Part shown: in pieces, positions 62,740 to 64,000 of the stretch
Numbering within the stretch: the stretch's first letter is position 1
How the letters are laid out: every line of letters begins with the position of its first letter
Assembly: GCA_031772625.1 (NCBI GenBank)
Contig: CM062816.1
Span: 632,245,269-632,309,268 of the forward strand
Length of the DNA stretch: 64,000 bases
Direction: 5' to 3'
Origin: Pinus tabuliformis
Lineage: Eukaryota; Streptophyta; Pinopsida; Pinales; Pinaceae
Notes under the pieces: model-generated
Told to the model about the DNA's origin: nothing
Databases searched by the model: none
What the model saw: only the letters and a program-made list of their open reading frames with translations
Translations under genes and position numbers: made by a program

Positions 62740-62988
62740 CTATTGTATCCACTCTCTGAGAACAGCAACCAACGAAGCACAAACAACCTCCCCAGAACCG
62801 TCACCTTGAGGGAATAACAAAAGGGACATCTTCATCACGGGGAGGAGATGACTTGAAATCCTTGGCAAGATCTGTCGTATCAAATTCGAGTTGAAAAGAG
62901 CGGTGGATGCCGCCTTGCCCAACCACATATCCAGACTGCATCTTTCCGTATCCACCGTGCTTTCAGCCGCATCCAATGTTCCCTTCAA
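62740..62988 (-). pseudogene. Possible small coding remnant, unknown
   Basis: The minus strand gives 'MKGTLDAAESTVDTERCSLD' and 'MWLGKAASTALFN'. In a second frame from the same point, 'LEFDTTDLAKDFKSSPPRDE' runs to a TGA about ten codons later. The change of frame at a natural-looking join suggests one frameshift in a former exon, but this may be chance. No family was recognised. Confidence 0.2.
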
Positions 62989-63109
62989 AATCTCATAAGA
63001 ATCCCGTTCACAGATTTGAGAAAAAATTCAGTTCGTCGTCAAGCAGGTCTGTTACGGTGTTCCTCTCTCTATTTCTATTCCTACTGCATCAAAGCATTTT
63101 GGATTGAAG

Positions 63110-64000
63110 TAATATGGCAAGATTTATAATTTTCTCATCCTCGACTTGCCCATGGCTCTTCCCCTTTTTACAGTTGATATACCAATTGTAATTAAGAAAT
63201 ACTTATGGCATGATATGCAACGTTATTTCATTAACCAGTAACACTACACGACCAAATGGAACTCAATTAAAGTAACAAGTTATTCCATACCTGTTATGAT
63301 GCAGACGCGCTCAAGTTAAATACTTGTAAGAATCAGTGGGCACAGTAAGTCGTATAATTTTATCACAATAATGAATTTCAACTGCCAATTTCGTGCAATA
63401 GTTTTTATATCTCAGTCATTTTTATGGTATTGCTTCAAACACAATCTACCAATTTCTGCAATAGTTTTTATATCTCAGTCATTTCTATGGTATTGCTTCA
63501 AACACACAAATGAGGTTTGAAGTTTTATATTTACCTCTCTTGTATTTTCCTTTTCCTTCTCCACTCAGATTATTTGAATGATTCGTCCCTTCATTGCAAA
63601 TTCCATAGATTATAAGTAGAAAAGGGGGAATATTGAAAAGCTTACGGTAGTTGCAATATTGGAAAACTCTTTTTGGAAAGAATTTGATGTAAAACACTAG
63701 AGTAATTGAACTTGACATGCGATACGGGATATTTTGACAGTCAAATAGGGCTTTTGCATTGAGTTGAGAATATATTTGTGAATAAGTTGAATTATTTTTT
63801 ATGCGGGTACATATATTCTAAATGATTATCATTTTATTATTTTTAAATTTATTTTATTTTCAAATATATTTTATTGTTAAATAAAAAATAAAAATAATTA
63901 TTTAAAAGTTACATTTTTAAAAATTATATTAAAATTAATACGAGTTTAATAAAATTATGTTATTTATATAAATTAAATAATATTAATTTATAATAAACAT
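63110..64000. other. AT-rich sequence with a tandem duplication
   Basis: No gene is supported. A unit of 64 bases beginning CCAATTTC is duplicated at 63,385 and 63,449; both copies contain ATAGTTTTTATATCTCAGTC and GGTATTGCTTCAAACACA. The last ~250 bases are almost pure A and T. Confidence 0.5.

Overview
The window looks like repeat-rich nuclear DNA of a seed plant. The evidence is plant-type LTR retrotransposons with tRNA primer-binding sites, tRNA-derived SINEs, a TRIM, and the exons of a plant receptor-like kinase with ordinary GT-AG introns. I cannot name the species. No intact cellular gene was recognised. The only identifiable host locus is a decayed receptor-like kinase at 49.8-52.55 kb (minus strand).

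Layout. (1) 1-1.14 kb: a minus-strand coding relic of unknown family. (2) 1,257-16,549: an Athila-like Ty3/gypsy element bounded by a perfect 5-bp duplication (CAAGA). Its 5' LTR carries a truncated minus-strand gypsy element (2,256-4,535). After pol it has about 2.3 kb of extra, non-env-like open frames. (3) 16.6-22.3 kb: an AT-rich spacer holding a cluster of TTGYGCAA-type motifs, two SINEs with target duplications (18,507 and 20,246), a complete 330-bp TRIM (20,811-21,140) and an exon-like open frame (21,929-22,283). (4) 22,344-44,767: a degraded Ty3/gypsy element whose roughly 5-kb LTR appears to contain its own promoter and a long broken ORF. A younger, non-autonomous gag-protease element (27,122-36,056, minus strand, GTAAC duplications) sits inside that LTR. 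(5) 45-49.8 kb: a long (AT)n tract and intergenic DNA. (6) 49.8-52.55 kb: the kinase pseudogene. (7) 54.9-55.5 kb: a gypsy integrase relic. (8) About 56-61.2 kb: LTR, PBS and gag of another gypsy element, cut by the 5' end of a minus-strand element with a 242-bp LTR and an initiator-Met PBS (61.2-62.25 kb). (9) 62.3-64 kb: short tandem duplications and AT-rich DNA.

How it fits together. Most of the sequence is nested retrotransposons of different ages. The Athila-like LTR pair shows roughly a dozen differences in the first ~190 aligned bases, whereas the nested gag-protease element shows about eight in its first ~240 (both counted by eye). Most premature stops in the Athila-like pol can be read as C-to-T or G-to-A changes, as expected of methylated, silenced DNA. 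The most unusual observations are the LTR with an embedded TATA box and ORF, an RNase H-like domain placed before the reverse transcriptase in the same element, a family of short inverted repeats with co-varying arms in the non-autonomous element, and the intact TRIM.
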